Shown: in pieces, positions 63,352 to 64,000 of the stretch
How positions within the stretch are numbered: the stretch's first letter is position 1
How the letters are laid out: the number at the start of each line of letters is the position of its first letter
DNA from: Gallionella sp.
GTDB lineage: Bacteria > Pseudomonadota > Gammaproteobacteria > Burkholderiales > Gallionellaceae
DNA: 64,000 bases
NCBI GenBank assembly: GCA_028710525.1
Contig: JAQTTY010000007.1
Location: 1 to 64,000 of the forward strand
Direction: 5' to 3'
Position numbers and translations under genes: made by a program
The notes under the pieces: model-generated
What the model was told of the DNA's origin: nothing
What the model saw: the letters and a program-made list of their open reading frames with translations, nothing else
Database searches by the model: none

Positions 63352-64000
63352 TTACTCTGCCGCCAAGGGGCGAGTCCGCTCTCCGTGATCGTTCAATCCC
63401 AAGGTGTCCTGGTCGACCTTCATACGCAAGGTGACGAATGGACCGCGATTCTTGTAGCCAGCTCCGGCGAAGTCACGGTCAGCCATACCGCGCAAGTTAT
63501 AGCCGAACGCCAACCATGTATTGGTCATCATCTGGTAACCCAGCGATGCACCCATGCCATAACTACGTACACCCGCAGCCACGGAACGCATCATCGTACC
63601 GAAACCACCGATGTCCCAATCCTCGCTCAGGTCGTAGCGCGCTTCGGCCCCGAACAGATCGGTATAGCCCTTGTAATCGATACCCTGGATGTTATCCAGC
63701 ACGTATTTCGCGCCGTACTGGAAGGACAGCTGGGTGTGGCGGTTCGCCATCCAGTTGGCATTGACGTTGTTGACTAACTTCTTGGTCTTCAGCACCGAGC
63801 CAGCGTTCTGACTGAACTGCGTGATGTAATCGGCCCTATCCAGCCATACCCACTCGCTATCGTTAGGACGGTGCGCGTATGAGGCGCGTACATCTGTGTT
63901 GTTGCTGGTCGTCACGCCTGTAGCGTTCATCAGCGTGATACCCGCCGCCATAGAGCGACCTTCATCTAACTTACGCTGCGCACCAAACTTCATATTGCGC
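63352..64000 (-). CDS. C-terminal barrel part of an outer-membrane protein (truncated by window)
   Basis: The visible 216 residues run to the stop at 63352; the 5' end lies beyond the window. Alternating aromatic and polar strands (for example LSFQYGAKYVLDNIQGIDYKGYTDLFGAEARYDL) and the ending RGPFVTLRMKVDQDTLG look like a beta-barrel domain. Related barrels end large surface proteins with DUF11 or similar repeats. It is read directly into the giant DUF11 gene, 11 bp away. The two are likely parts of one envelope complex. Confidence 0.75.
   Translation of the reverse strand, partial: RNMKFGAQRKLDEGRSMAAGITLMNATGVTTSNNTDVRASYAHRPNDSEWVWLDRADYITQFSQNAGSVLKTKKLVNNVNANWMANRHTQLSFQYGAKYVLDNIQGIDYKGYTDLFGAEARYDLSEDWDIGGFGTMMRSVAAGVRSYGMGASLGYQMMTNTWLAFGYNLRGMADRDFAGAGYKNRGPFVTLRMKVDQDTLGLNDHGERTRPLAAE

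Overview
The window looks like chromosomal DNA of a Gram-negative betaproteobacterium, most likely from Nitrosomonadales or a nearby order; the genus cannot be named from sequence alone. Support comes from outer-membrane beta-barrels, lipoprotein signals, a YgfZ/CHASE2-cyclase/M48 neighbourhood, an OFA-type transporter and cyclic-di-GMP proteins. No rRNA, complete tRNA, CRISPR array or intact insertion sequence was found.

Positions 1-8700 are an AT-richer accessory block. A LysR regulator at 6.5 kb is read divergently from a long leftward row of small enzymes: two acetyltransferases, two hotdog thioesterases, a GFA protein, an MFS exporter, a RidA protein, an ABM-fold protein, a carboxymuconolactone decarboxylase-like protein and a cupin. 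The block ends beside a 14-base copy of a tRNA-Ser 3' end followed by a terminator, as expected for one edge of an island inserted into a tRNA gene.

From 8.8 kb the sequence is backbone. A metallophosphoesterase and a MazG-like enzyme precede a LexA-UmuD-UmuC cassette, whose promoter carries a LexA-type dyad between its -35 and -10 boxes. An EAL-like signalling protein follows. Next comes a tight set of hydrolase, glycerophosphodiesterase, glycerol-3-phosphate dehydrogenase and FGGY kinase (probable phospholipid and glycerol salvage), followed by a P-type ATPase of the Na+/K+-pump subclass. At 22-25 kb lie an SH3-type exported protein and an AraC regulator with an AhpD-like protein. A peptide-binding lipoprotein at 25-27 kb carries an in-frame palindromic repeat.

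At 27.5-34 kb is a stress-like cluster with decayed genes: a spore-coat-U pilin remnant, transaldolase, a broken DUF389 gene, a 40-residue membrane peptide, an ABC-2 exporter, two paralogous 18-residue hydrophobic peptides, a SpoIIAA-like protein and an OFA transporter. From 34 to 43 kb come housekeeping and signalling genes (YgfZ, CHASE2 cyclase, M48 lipoprotein, diguanylate cyclase, M14 peptidase, L,D-transpeptidase, TadA).

Positions 42.9-50.1 kb form a leftward surface-protein set: autotransporter barrel, lipoprotein hydrolase, large subtilase with cadherin-like and VWD domains, and FecR protein. Bcp, PhoH, MsrB, YciB and a DUF1272 protein follow on the plus strand. The right end holds an OmpA protein, a 2.86-thousand-residue DUF11 repeat protein and a beta-barrel gene that runs off the window, all read leftward and probably making one envelope structure.
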